Of a stretch of DNA of 64,000 nt, positions 55,477 to 64,000 are shown one piece after another (position 1 is the stretch's first letter; each line of letters opens with the position of its first letter). The DNA lies in NCBI RefSeq assembly GCF_002029255.1, contig NZ_MZGT01000010.1, positions 38,912 through 102,911 of the forward strand, written 5' to 3'. Source of the DNA: Clostridium chromiireducens. GTDB lineage: Bacteria > Bacillota > Clostridia > Clostridiales > Clostridiaceae. A program made the translations under genes and the position numbers. The notes beneath the pieces are model-generated. The model made no database searches and was not told the origin of the DNA. It saw only the letters and a list, made by a program, of their open reading frames with translations.

Positions 55477-55959
55477 ATGAGCCAATCAAAACAATATGTA
55501 ATGACTTATGAAGGTGTAAAAAAGTTAGAAAGTGAACTTGAATATTTAAAGACAGTAAAAAGAAAAGAGATAACTGAAAAAATTAAAATTGCATTAGGAT
55601 ATGGAGATTTGAGTGAAAACTCCGAATATGATGAAGCTAAAAACGACCAAGCATTTACAGAAGGAAGAATAATTCAATTAGAAAACATGTTGAAAAATGC
55701 TGTAGTTGTTGATGAATCAGAAATTCCAAGTGATATAGTTTCAGTTGGATCAAAAGTTAAAGTCAAAGATTATGAATTTGATGAAGAAGTGGAATATTCA
55801 ATAGTGGGTTCAGCAGAAGCGGATCCTATAAATTTTAAAATATCAAATGAATCACCAGTTGGAAAAGCTTTAGTTGGTAAAAAAGTTGGTGATATAGTGG
55901 AAGTAACGGTTCCTGATGGAGTGAATAAATTTGAAATCTTAGGAATAAGTAGAAGTTAA
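55477..55959 (+). CDS. greA: Transcription elongation factor GreA
   Basis: GreA rescues backtracked RNA polymerase by stimulating cleavage of the 3' end of the transcript through the secondary channel. The N-terminal coiled coil (residues ~1-80) holds the acidic tip [15 protein letters not shown]. The C-terminal domain has the typical [18 protein letters not shown]. 160 aa. The SD GGGGAG is strong, and the gene is preceded by a ~190-nt leader from a consensus promoter. lysS starts 13 bases after its stop, a common greA-lysS pairing in Firmicutes. Confidence 0.97.
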   Translation: MSQSKQYVMTYEGVKKLESELEYLKTVKRKEITEKIKIALGYGDLSENSEYDEAKNDQAFTEGRIIQLENMLKNAVVVDESEIPSDIVSVGSKVKVKDYEFDEEVEYSIVGSAEADPINFKISNESPVGKALVGKKVGDIVEVTVPDGVNKFEILGISRS

Positions 55960-55972
55960 TTGGAGGTACATT

Positions 55973-57478
55973 ATGTCAACAGAAGAAATGAGTATGCAAG
56001 AGTTAGAGTCTCAATATAATGAACAAGAAGGATTGAGAAGAGATAAGCTTGCAGATCTACAAAATGCTGGAAAAGATCCTTTTGATGTTTATAAAGTTAA
56101 CAGAACTCATACATCAGAAGAGGTTAAGGCAAACTATGATGAATTAGAAGGTAAAGAGGTAACAGTAGCAGGAAGAATAATGTCCAAGAGAGGCCAAGGT
56201 AAGGTTGTGTTCTCAGACATACATGATAAAGATGGAAAGCTTCAACTATTCTTAAAGATTGATAAGGTTGGAGAGGAGAATCTAAAGCAATATAAAACTC
56301 TTGATTTAGGTGACTGGGTTGCTGCGACAGGTGAAGTGTTTACAACAAAAACAGGCGAAGTATCGGTAAATGTAAATACTTTTGAATTAACTTGTAAGTC
56401 TCTAAAGCCGCTTCCAGAGAAATGGCATGGATTAAAAGATCCGGATTTAAGATATAGACAAAGAGAAGTTGATATAATTACAAATTCAGGAGTAAAGGAT
56501 ACTTTTATTAAGAGAAGTAGAATTATTTCAGCAATGAGAGAGTTCTTAGATACTAGAAGTTTTATAGAAGTAGAAACGCCAATACTTGGTGCTATAGCTG
56601 GTGGTGCGGCAGCTAAACCATTTGTTACGCATCACAATACTTTAGATATGGATATGTTCTTAAGAATAGCACCAGAATTATATCTTAAGAGACTAATTGT
56701 TGCTGGATTTGAAAAAGTATATGAAATAGGAAGAAACTTCAGAAATGAAGGTATGTCAGTTAGACATAATCCAGAGTTTACATCTATTGAATTATATGAA
56801 GCTTATTCTGATTATAATGATATGATGGAAATTACAGAAAATATGGTTGCATATATTTGTGAAAAGATAAATGGAACTACTAAAGTTACTTATCAAGGTA
56901 CAGAAATAGATTTTAAACCACCATGGAGAAGAATAACTATGGTTGATGCTGTTAAAGAATATGCAGGTGTAGACTTTAACGAAATTAAATCTAATGAGGA
57001 AGCTCAGGCTATAGCAAAAGAGAAACATATAGAATTTGCTAAACCATTAGATACAGTTACAAAGGGTGAAGTACTAAATGCCTTATATGAGGAATTCGGT
57101 GAAGCAAACATGATTCAGCCAACGTTCGTTACAGATTATCCAGTTGAAATTTCACCTCTTACAAAGAAAAAGAGAGGAAATCCTGAATTCACTGAGAGAT
57201 TCGAAGGTTTTGTATTCGGTAGAGAACTTTGTAATGCATACTCAGAATTAAATGATCCTATAGTTCAAAGAGAAAGATTTGAACAACAAGCTAAAGAGAG
57301 AGAACTTGGAGACGATGAAGCGTATATGTTAGATGAGCAATTCATGAGCGCTCTTGAAACTGGTATGCCGCCGACAGGTGGAATGGGAATGGGTATAGAT
57401 AGACTTATAATGTTCTTGACTGATTCAGCTTCAATTAGAGATGTTATATTATTCCCAACAATGAGGCCACAAAAATAA
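55973..57478 (+). CDS. lysS: Lysyl-tRNA synthetase, class II
   Basis: It charges tRNA-Lys. The N-terminal OB-fold (residues ~65-150, [23 protein letters not shown]) binds the anticodon. The catalytic core has motif 1 near VETPILG, motif 2 in [22 protein letters not shown] and motif 3 in [14 protein letters not shown]. 501 aa, complete. SD TGGAGGT. It is co-transcribed with greA and ends the Bacillus-like gene string. No T-box precedes it. Confidence 0.97.
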   Translation: MSTEEMSMQELESQYNEQEGLRRDKLADLQNAGKDPFDVYKVNRTHTSEEVKANYDELEGKEVTVAGRIMSKRGQGKVVFSDIHDKDGKLQLFLKIDKVGEENLKQYKTLDLGDWVAATGEVFTTKTGEVSVNVNTFELTCKSLKPLPEKWHGLKDPDLRYRQREVDIITNSGVKDTFIKRSRIISAMREFLDTRSFIEVETPILGAIAGGAAAKPFVTHHNTLDMDMFLRIAPELYLKRLIVAGFEKVYEIGRNFRNEGMSVRHNPEFTSIELYEAYSDYNDMMEITENMVAYICEKINGTTKVTYQGTEIDFKPPWRRITMVDAVKEYAGVDFNEIKSNEEAQAIAKEKHIEFAKPLDTVTKGEVLNALYEEFGEANMIQPTFVTDYPVEISPLTKKKRGNPEFTERFEGFVFGRELCNAYSELNDPIVQRERFEQQAKERELGDDEAYMLDEQFMSALETGMPPTGGMGMGIDRLIMFLTDSASIRDVILFPTMRPQK

Positions 57479-57546
57479 TAAAGAAGCTAAGTAGGTCCTG
57501 AAAAAGAAATTTTTGTAAAGTTTAATACGTAGTAATATATACGATA

Positions 57547-57592
57547 AAAGATTCATATGTGTTCATATAGAACGTGTATGGATCTTTTTTTA
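57547..57592 (+). terminator. Terminator after lysS
   Basis: AAAGATTCATA (57547-57557) pairs with TATGGATCTTT (57577-57587) with one G-U. An inner GTTC/GAAC stem extends it, and a T-run follows. Confidence 0.9.
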
Positions 57593-57726
57593 TATTGATT
57601 AGGATTTTGCATATAGATATATTTCGAGAAAACTCAATGAAATTTCAATATATTGTAAAGAAACTAGTTATTATGAATTTTAAACAAGTTATTCTTAACT
57701 TATTTAAAAAAATTAATATAAAAAGC

Positions 57727-57754
57727 TTGCATAATTATAAAAGTTTGATATAAT
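57727..57754 (+). promoter_or_regulatory. Promoter of tRNA-Asn copy 1
   Basis: TTGCAT, 16 bp, TATAAT, then the same 17 bases to the tRNA as in the other two copies. Confidence 0.85.
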
Positions 57755-57771
57755 AGATTAAGTAATGACGT

Positions 57772-57846
<75 letters not shown>

Positions 57847-57888
57847 TTTTTTTATACTTTTTTGAAAAATAAAAATCAGTAAGTAGTT

Positions 57889-57917
57889 AAGGGTAGAAAG
57901 TGTTTTCTACCCTTTTA
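57889..57917 (+). terminator. Terminator of tRNA-Asn module 1
   Basis: AAGGGTAGAA (57889-57898) pairs with TTCTACCCTT (57905-57914), followed by TT. The homologous hairpin in module 2 has compensatory changes. Confidence 0.85.
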
Positions 57918-58122
57918 ATATATTAAATTATATTCATGTTATGTAAATTTGCATCCATGTTAAGGTAAAGGTGACATAAGTTCTTGAAGTACCGGATCTC
58001 TAATAGATTTATCTGCAAGGTATATATTGTAAGTATTGTCCCCCATAAATGAATTACATATTTAGGTTTAGACGGAGATAAAAGTTCATATTTGAAAAAA
58101 ATAAAAGAATTGAAAAAAAGGG
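57918..58122 (+). other. Spacer between tRNA-Asn modules 1 and 2
   Basis: AT-rich and without a gene. The first ~35 bases are shared with the spacer after module 2, then the two diverge. Confidence 0.4.
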
Positions 58123-58150
58123 TTGCATAATTATAAAAAGGTGATATAAT
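58123..58150 (+). promoter_or_regulatory. Promoter of tRNA-Asn copy 2
   Basis: TTGCAT, 16 bp, TATAAT. The spacer differs from copies 1 and 3 at a few bases (AAAAAGGTGA instead of AAAAGTTTGA). Confidence 0.85.
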
Positions 58151-58167
58151 AGATTAAGTAATGACGT

Positions 58168-58242
<75 letters not shown>

Positions 58243-58285
58243 TTTTTTTATACTTTTTTAGAAAATAGAAATAAGTGAAATAGCT

Positions 58286-58314
58286 AAGGGTGGGAATTAT
58301 TCTCCACCCTTTTA
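58286..58314 (+). terminator. Terminator of tRNA-Asn module 2
   Basis: AAGGGTGG..AAT (58286-58297) pairs with ATTCTCCACCCTT (58299-58311) with one bulge, followed by TTT. Confidence 0.85.
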
Positions 58315-58602
58315 ATATATTAAATTATATTATTTTTGTTATGATTAAAATCGAAAATTTTAAGGTATATCAGTTGAAGATTTTTATGTTGATAAATTGT
58401 AATTATAAACTGTTAAAGTGAATTAGATTGGATGTAAGTACTTTTTTCATAACGGAAATTCCGGAATGCTAGATTTCTAGTGAAACTGCCTATGAGGTGT
58501 ATTTGTTCATATAATTCCTCCTCAAATTATTGCTCATTATCAGGTTTATATATAAACACAAGTCTATATATAAAAGAAAATAAATAAATATGAAAAATGG
58601 GG
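58315..58602 (+). other. Spacer between tRNA-Asn modules 2 and 3
   Basis: About 290 AT-rich bases. TTCCTCCTCAA at 58514-58526 resembles a minus-strand SD, but no reading frame follows. Nothing else recognised. Confidence 0.35.
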
Positions 58603-58630
58603 TTGCATAATTATAAAAGTTTGATATAAT
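58603..58630 (+). promoter_or_regulatory. Promoter of tRNA-Asn copy 3
   Basis: TTGCAT, 16 bp, TATAAT, the same as copy 1. Confidence 0.85.
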
Positions 58631-58647
58631 AGATTAAGTAATGACGT

Positions 58648-58722
<75 letters not shown>

Positions 58723-58756
58723 TTTTTTTTATACTTTTTTAAAAGATAATTTAATC

Positions 58757-58784
58757 TTGACATATAAAGGAATTTTGTTAAAAT
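58757..58784 (+). promoter_or_regulatory. Promoter of the T-box/glyS transcript
   Basis: TTGACA (58757-58762), 16 bp, TAAAAT (58779-58784), about 15 bases before the T-box leader. Confidence 0.8.
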
Positions 58785-58794
58785 AAATTTATAA

Positions 58795-58997
58795 ATTGAA
58801 TATACACGTTGAAAAAGAGGAGTAATTTATAAGTAAATTAAAGAGAGATGATGTTTGGTGGAAATCATTATTATTTGTAAATGAATGGAGCTTTTGAGTG
58901 TAGGTTAATTAGAGAAGAAAGATGGGCTAGAGCCAAGAAGGGTGGAACCGCGGAATTGTATTTCGTCCCTTTGTGCTTATAGCCTTTTTATTTTTAT
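58795..58997 (+). promoter_or_regulatory. Glycine T-box riboswitch controlling glyS
   Basis: The T-box AGGGTGGAACCGCGG is at 58939-58953 and is followed by TCGTCCCTTT, which pairs with AAGGG to form the terminator, then T-rich sequence. Stem I is recognisable: AAAAG (58813-58817) pairs with CTTTT (58891-58895), enclosing a loop with AGTA (58821-58824) on one side and GAAT-GGA on the other. The specifier is therefore GGA (58887-58889), a glycine codon. The distal AGAGAG and GGTGGAAATC elements are present. Uncharged tRNA-Gly should stabilise the antiterminator and switch on glyS. Confidence 0.93.
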
Positions 58998-59023
58998 CAA
59001 AAAATATTTGGAGGGATAAAACG

Positions 59024-60415
59024 ATGGCAGTAGAAAAAACAATGGAAAAGATTGTAGCTCTTTGTAAAAATAGAGGATTTGTATTTCCTGGCTCTGATAT
59101 ATATGGTGGGCTAGCAAATTCGTGGGATTATGGTCCTCTAGGAGTAGAGTTCAAAAATAACGTTAAAAAAGCATGGTGGAAGAAATTTGTTCAAGAAAGC
59201 CCTTACAATGTTGGATTAGACTCCGCTATTTTAATGAATAGAGAAGTCTGGGTTGCTTCAGGACACGTTGGAGGTTTCTCGGATCCGTTAATGGACTGTA
59301 AAGAATGTAAGGCAAGATTTAGAGCAGATAAATTAGTTGAAGATCATATGACAGAAAATGGAGCAGAGGTAGCTAGCGCTGATGGATGGACTAATGATCA
59401 GTTAAAAGAATATATTGAGAGTAATAATATAGTTTGTCCGAAATGTGGAAAAATGAATTATACAGATATAAGAAAATTTAATCTTATGTTTAAAACATTC
59501 CAAGGTGTTACGGAAGATGCTAAAGCAGAAATTTACCTAAGACCAGAAACAGCACAAGGTATATTTGTTAACTTTAAAGCTGTACAAAGGACATCTAGAA
59601 AGAAAGTTCCGTTTGGTATAGCTCAAATAGGTAAATCTTTCAGAAATGAGATTACACCTGGTAATTTTACTTTTAGAACAAGAGAATTTGAACAAATGGA
59701 ATTAGAATTCTTCTGTAAACCAGGAACTGATTTAGAATGGCACAAATACTGGAAGGATTATTGTTGGAACTTTTTGCTTAATCTAAATGTAAAACCTGAT
59801 AATTTAAGGATGAGAGATCATGGTGAGGAAGAGCTATCGTTCTATTCAAATGCGACATCGGATATAGAATACTTATTTCCATTTGGATGGGGTGAACTTT
59901 GGGGGATAGCAGATAGAACTGATTACGATTTATCTAAACATCAAGAACACTCAGGACAAGATCTAAGCTATTTAGATCAGACAACTAATGAAAAGTATAT
60001 ACCATATGTTATAGAGCCATCATTAGGCGCTGATAGAGTTGCTTTAGCATTCTTAATTGAAGCTTATGATGAAGAAGAGTTAGAAGGTGGAGATGTTAGA
60101 ACTGTAATGCATTTACATCCAGCATTAGCTCCATTTAAGGCGGCAATATTGCCTCTTTCTAAGAAGCTTTCTGAAAAGGCTCTAGACCTTTATGGAGATT
60201 TAAGCAAAAAGTTTAACTTAGATTTTGATGAAACTGGAAGTATAGGTAAGAGATATAGAAGGCAGGATGAAATAGGAACTCCTTTCTGTATAACAATTGA
60301 TTTTGATACATTAGAAGACGAATCAGTTACTATTAGAAATAGAGATACTATGGAACAAGAAAGAGTTAAGATAAGCGAGCTAGAAAATTACATTCAATCA
60401 AGTTTAGAATTCTAA
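59024..60415 (+). CDS. glyS: Glycyl-tRNA synthetase, single-chain (alpha2) type
   Basis: It charges tRNA-Gly. This is the homodimeric class II enzyme found in archaea, eukaryotes and some Firmicutes, not the bacterial GlyQ/GlyS pair. The N-terminus is [23 protein letters not shown], and two CxxC pairs (CKECKARF and CPKCGKMN) mark the inserted zinc-like domain. Motif 2 lies in [22 protein letters not shown] and motif 3 in [14 protein letters not shown]. The anticodon domain is at ~365-463. The ATG at 59024 behind GGAGGG is chosen; the frame upstream crosses the T-box terminator. 463 aa. Confidence 0.96.
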   Translation: MAVEKTMEKIVALCKNRGFVFPGSDIYGGLANSWDYGPLGVEFKNNVKKAWWKKFVQESPYNVGLDSAILMNREVWVASGHVGGFSDPLMDCKECKARFRADKLVEDHMTENGAEVASADGWTNDQLKEYIESNNIVCPKCGKMNYTDIRKFNLMFKTFQGVTEDAKAEIYLRPETAQGIFVNFKAVQRTSRKKVPFGIAQIGKSFRNEITPGNFTFRTREFEQMELEFFCKPGTDLEWHKYWKDYCWNFLLNLNVKPDNLRMRDHGEEELSFYSNATSDIEYLFPFGWGELWGIADRTDYDLSKHQEHSGQDLSYLDQTTNEKYIPYVIEPSLGADRVALAFLIEAYDEEELEGGDVRTVMHLHPALAPFKAAILPLSKKLSEKALDLYGDLSKKFNLDFDETGSIGKRYRRQDEIGTPFCITIDFDTLEDESVTIRNRDTMEQERVKISELENYIQSSLEF

Positions 60416-60426
60416 AAACAAATATA

Positions 60427-60470
60427 ACTGACTCAAAATAATTTCTTTTTGAGTCGGTTTATTTTTTTTG
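60427..60470 (+). terminator. Terminator after glyS
   Basis: ACTGACTCAAAA (60427-60438) pairs with TTTTGAGTCGGT (60447-60458) with one G-U, followed by a long T-run. Confidence 0.93.
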
Positions 60471-60560
60471 TCGAAGTGCTATAATTAAAATAGTAAAGAA
60501 CAGATTTTGGTAATAAATTATATCATATAGGGATAGATGATTTGAATTTGGAGGATAGAC

Positions 60561-61937
60561 ATGAAAAGAGACTTTAAAGATTTTAAGAAATTTATAGTTG
60601 GGAAAGAAGTTGGTGTTGTTGGAATTGGAGTAAGTAACATTCCACTAATTAACTTCTTACTTACTTTAGGTGCTTCAGTAACAGCATTTGATAAAAAAAA
60701 TGAGGAAGAGCTGGGTGAAGTGGCCGATGAATTTAATAATAAAGGAGTAAAACTAGAGCTTGGAGAAAGCTATTTAGATAAACTTTCAGGATTTGATGTA
60801 ATATTCAAGACACCTTCAATGAGGATTGATAGCGAGTCATTAGTAAAGGCTAAGAATGAAGGGGCATACATTACATCCGAGATGGAGGAGTTTGTGAGAT
60901 ATACTAAAGGAAAGGTATATGGAATTACAGGCAGCGATGGAAAGACAACAACTACAACAATTATTTCAAAATTGCTTCAAGAACAAGGATATAAAACTTG
61001 GGTTGGAGGAAATATAGGAACTCCGTTATTCTCACAAATAGAAAACATTAATGATGGAGATAGGGTTGTATTAGAGTTGTCTAGTTTTCAACTTATGACA
61101 ATGACTCAAGAAATTGATGTTGCTATATGTACAAATTTAACTCCAAATCATTTAGATATGCATAAAGACATGCAAGAATATATAGATGCAAAGAAGAATA
61201 TTTTCTTATTCCAAAGTTCAGAAGGACTTTTGATAGTGAATAGAGAGAATGAAATTACTCATGAATTCGTAAAAGAGGCAAGGGGAACTGTGAAAGAATT
61301 TAGTTCTAAAAGAGAGATATTAGATGGCGCCCACTATAAGGATGGTATGCTTTATGTTGAAGGAAAAGAAATTTGTGAAAAGGATGATATATTAATAAAA
61401 GGAATGCATAATGTTGAAAATTATCTCGCAGCATTTATAGCAACTAAAGATGATGTTTCAGTGGAGACAATGAAAAAGGTGGCTGAAGCTTTTACAGGAG
61501 TTGAGCATAGGTGCGAATTGGTAAGAGAAATAGATGGAGTTAAGTATTATAATGATTCTATAGCATCAAGTCCTACAAGAACTTTAGCCGGATTGAAGGC
61601 ATTTGATGAAAAGGTGATAATAATTGCAGGTGGGTATGATAAACATATACCTTTTGAGCCACTAGCATATGAAGGCTATCCTTATATAAAAGAACTAATA
61701 CTTTTAGGTGCTACAAAGAACAAGATCAAAGAAGTATTTGACAAATTGGAAAAGGAGAGAGGATTAAAAATCAATATAAAGATAGCGGAATCCTTAGAGG
61801 AAGCTGTAAATATAGCTAAGAGGATAGCTAAAAAAGGAGACATTGTAACCTTATCGCCAGCATGCGCTTCATTTGATATGTATCCTAATTTTATGGTTAG
61901 AGGAAATAAATTTAAGGAAATCGTGAAAAACTTATAG
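60561..61937 (+). CDS. murD: UDP-N-acetylmuramoyl-L-alanine-D-glutamate ligase
   Basis: MurD adds D-glutamate to UDP-MurNAc-L-Ala, the step after MurC. The N-terminal nucleotide-binding domain begins [18 protein letters not shown]. The P-loop [10 protein letters not shown] lies at about residues 125-134. [18 protein letters not shown] and [27 protein letters not shown] are characteristic of MurD, and the C-terminal [21 protein letters not shown] is intact. 458 aa. SD TTGGAGG. It is a stand-alone gene with its own terminator, outside the usual dcw cluster, like murC. Confidence 0.96.
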   Translation: MKRDFKDFKKFIVGKEVGVVGIGVSNIPLINFLLTLGASVTAFDKKNEEELGEVADEFNNKGVKLELGESYLDKLSGFDVIFKTPSMRIDSESLVKAKNEGAYITSEMEEFVRYTKGKVYGITGSDGKTTTTTIISKLLQEQGYKTWVGGNIGTPLFSQIENINDGDRVVLELSSFQLMTMTQEIDVAICTNLTPNHLDMHKDMQEYIDAKKNIFLFQSSEGLLIVNRENEITHEFVKEARGTVKEFSSKREILDGAHYKDGMLYVEGKEICEKDDILIKGMHNVENYLAAFIATKDDVSVETMKKVAEAFTGVEHRCELVREIDGVKYYNDSIASSPTRTLAGLKAFDEKVIIIAGGYDKHIPFEPLAYEGYPYIKELILLGATKNKIKEVFDKLEKERGLKINIKIAESLEEAVNIAKRIAKKGDIVTLSPACASFDMYPNFMVRGNKFKEIVKNL

Positions 61938-61967
61938 TAGCAGTATGTTTGAAGGGTAAATATATAT

Positions 61968-62020
61968 GGATGAATGAAAATGATTCGCTTATAATGAAGA
62001 ATTTTCATTCATCCTTTTTA
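61968..62020. terminator. Terminator between murD and the convergent lipoprotein gene
   Basis: GGATGAATGAAAAT (61968-61981) pairs perfectly with ATTTTCATTCATCC (62001-62014), with TTTTT following on the plus strand. It probably also slows minus-strand transcription from the lipoprotein gene. Confidence 0.88.
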
Positions 62021-62029
62021 TTTGATAGA

Positions 62030-63043
62030 CTAACTTTTGGTAGAGAATTTGGCATAGCAAATGTTATTTACATTAATACTTGGGCTATAAAAAATTCCAG
62101 AAGAGGTTAAGTAATAATCATTAATTCCTTGAGAAATTTCAGGTTTATAAGTTGTAGTTGATTTGCCTAAATCCACCGATAATGAGTATAAGTTATTTGA
62201 ATCACTTCCGTTAATAAAGTACAAAGACTTATTAATCTCTTTTAATTGGAACCCGTTCATTATGTAAATTCTTTTACAATCTAAAGTAGAAGGATCTATT
62301 GAGTATAAATTATTATTATCAGAAGAGTTAAAGAATAACAACTTACCATCGTATACTACAAAGCTATTTGCTGTGTAATCAGTAAGTTTCTGTCTAGCAG
62401 TACCGTCTGTTTTAATTGAATATAACTTTGCACCATCACTTAAATTTTGATATATAACGAAATCACCGTTGATAATGAATGATCCTACGTTATCGGTTGA
62501 TAGTAATTGATTTGCAGATGATACAGTATCATACTTGTATATATTATTATCATTCTTATTTTTGTAAAACAATTCTGTGTTAACAGCAATTAAATTATCA
62601 ACTGAATGTGTATTTAACTTACTATATGTTTTGTCAGTTATATTAAAAGAAGATAAAGCACCATTTTCTGAGTCGTTAGAAAAAAATATATTTTTATCTA
62701 TCAATACTATATTGCTGGAAGAATAGTCTGCGAAGTCAGTGACATTTTTGCTTTCGAGAATATCCTTTGGTAGTGGATCAGGAATTGTTGAAATTCTATT
62801 ATTTTCATCTGGATTAGGAAAAATTAAATCATTCCCATTAAAAACGAATGGACAAAAGTATGAAGAATTATCAGTTAAAGAGAATGTAACTGGGTCACTT
62901 GCTGTAGAATTTGGAACCTCCAATGATTTTGGTGAAGGGGAACTTGGAGTAGAATCTTTAGAAGATGCCGTGTTATTTGTGCAACCTATAAAAGAAATTA
63001 TAGTAACTGATAGTAATAAACTTAATATTTTTTTATTCATCAT
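62030..63043 (-). CDS. Lipoprotein with beta-propeller-like repeats (DUF5050-like)
   Basis: A 337-residue predicted lipoprotein: signal peptide KKILSLLLSVTIIS with lipobox FIGC, then a Ser/Thr/Pro-rich linker. The mature part contains about six repeats of a form like (L/I)(Y/F)xxNxxDxNNxYxxD, for example NKNDNNIYKYD, NLSDGAKLYSIKTDG, NSSDNNNLYSID and NGSDSNNLYSLS. This is the pattern of DUF5050/TolB-type propellers on the clostridial surface. Binding partner unknown. The SD is AGGGAGA on the minus strand; either of two adjacent ATGs could start it. It faces away from the rrn operon. Confidence 0.85.
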   Translation of the reverse strand: MMNKKILSLLLSVTIISFIGCTNNTASSKDSTPSSPSPKSLEVPNSTASDPVTFSLTDNSSYFCPFVFNGNDLIFPNPDENNRISTIPDPLPKDILESKNVTDFADYSSSNIVLIDKNIFFSNDSENGALSSFNITDKTYSKLNTHSVDNLIAVNTELFYKNKNDNNIYKYDTVSSANQLLSTDNVGSFIINGDFVIYQNLSDGAKLYSIKTDGTARQKLTDYTANSFVVYDGKLLFFNSSDNNNLYSIDPSTLDCKRIYIMNGFQLKEINKSLYFINGSDSNNLYSLSVDLGKSTTTYKPEISQGINDYYLTSSGIFYSPSINVNNICYAKFSTKS

Positions 63044-63439
63044 CGAAATCTCCCTGAATTAAAATTATATTTATGTTATAAGATTCGCTAATAATACTAG
63101 TAAATCATATATATAGTTATTGTCGTACAATATATGTAGGTTCTATAGAGTATAAATTGTTTAAGTTAACGAAATTCGAAATTGAAATAATAAAATCAAC
63201 AGAAGGAGTATATTATTGTAGTAATTAACAATAAAATATATAACGAACACTACTATATTATATAGTAGAATAAATTAGTATAAGAGTAAAGCTTAGTTGT
63301 ATAAATTAATAATTCTCTAAGAATTACTTAAAAGCAAGATTAACTTTGCCAGGCGTGTCTGTTAATGAAATATATAGTATAAATGAGAAAATTAATGAAA
63401 TATAAGAATAATTCTAATATATTGGATATGATTAATAAA
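63044..63439. other. Intergenic region between lipoprotein gene and rrn promoters
   Basis: About 400 AT-rich bases with no gene on either strand that I trust. The lipoprotein promoter on the minus strand must lie near 63060-63130. Nothing else recognised. Confidence 0.35.
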
Positions 63440-63467
63440 TTGATTAGAAAAAACGTGGTACTATAAT
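63440..63467 (+). promoter_or_regulatory. rrn promoter P1
   Basis: TTGATT (63440-63445), 16 bp, TATAAT (63462-63467). A GC-richer hairpin (TTGTTG..CAC with GTG..CAACAA) follows at 63469-63496. Confidence 0.7.
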
Positions 63468-63543
63468 ATTTGTTGTCACGGCAAGTGAGCAACAAGTAAA
63501 AACATGGTTAGTAAAATTATTTGAAAAAATCTTTAAAAAGATA

Positions 63544-63572
63544 TTGACAATAAAAACTAAGAATGTTATCAT
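63544..63572 (+). promoter_or_regulatory. rrn promoter P2
   Basis: TTGACA (63544-63549), 17 bp, TATCAT (63567-63572), about 105 bp after P1 and about 105 bases before the 16S gene. Tandem promoters are usual for rrn operons. Confidence 0.85.
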
Positions 63573-63678
63573 AATAAAGCAGTCGAGTGACTGAGAGATC
63601 TTTGAAAATTGAACAGAATATATAAATACATTTAAGTAAACCAGCAATTCTTTATTTGAGTAAGCTAAGATTAAACTT

Positions 63679-64000
<322 letters not shown>

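Noticed and set aside
58973..59023. N-terminal extension of glyS
   Set aside because: It would translate through the T-box terminator; the SD GGAGGG supports the ATG at 59024.
63444..63647. 67-aa minus-strand frame over the rrn promoter region
   Set aside because: It covers both rrn promoters and the leader, has no SD, and is composed of AT-rich chance codons.

Overview
This window is low-GC, AT-rich DNA from an anaerobic, endospore-forming Firmicute. The genes point to Clostridium sensu stricto: a class III ribonucleotide reductase, a single-cluster ferredoxin, formate-tetrahydrofolate ligase, and sporulation genes spoVG, spoVT, spoVB, yabP, yabQ and spoIIE. The partial 16S rRNA at the right edge looks like the C. 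beijerinckii group; this is from memory, not from a search.

Region 1 (about 0.1-7.5 kb) starts with rnmV-rsmA. A large collagen-repeat protein of unknown function follows, with a small membrane-anchored protein behind it. Next come lgt overlapping a lipoprotein gene, an Mrp/Nbp35-type Fe-S carrier and a ferredoxin. Region 2 (7.6-24.6 kb) is a mixed block: degV, nrdD, a NifV-like citrate/homocitrate synthase with aconitase, nrdG, a DNA glycosylase, a membrane glycosyltransferase, an HD-GYP protein, serC, asnS, a phosphoesterase and murC.

Region 3 (24.9-57.5 kb) closely follows the origin-proximal gene order of Bacillus subtilis: purR-spoVG-glmU-prs-[two-component pair]-pth-mfd-prsA-spoVT-spoVB-mazG-hup-rqcP-yabP-yabQ-divIC-yabR-[tRNAs]-spoIIE-tilS-hpt-ftsH-[fhs]-coaX-dusB-greA-lysS. 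rnmV-rsmA belongs to the same ancestral string, so region 2 and most of region 1 interrupt it. Region 4 (57.7-64 kb) has three near-identical promoter/tRNA-Asn modules, a glycine T-box with glyS, murD, a beta-propeller-like lipoprotein and tandem rrn promoters ahead of a truncated 16S gene.

The genes serve translation (tRNAs, aminoacyl-tRNA synthetases, TilS, DusB, Pth, RsmA, RqcP), cell-wall and division functions (MurC, MurD, GlmU, DivIC), nucleotide supply (Prs, PurR, Hpt, NrdD/NrdG), repair and sporulation. I see no CRISPR array, prophage, insertion sequence or defence island. The less ordinary signals are regulatory or structural: a paired NrdR-like operator at nrdD, a cluster of three perfect DnaA boxes, a hairpin that hides the spoVB ribosome-binding site, a possible SD-mimic switch before lgt, a spoIIE promoter with the unusual 21-bp spacer, a structured region and four-codon ORF before greA, covarying terminators in the tRNA-Asn repeats, and the collagen-repeat protein. 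Several start codons were moved from the longest open frame to the position supported by a Shine-Dalgarno (SD) sequence, and many of these are TTG.
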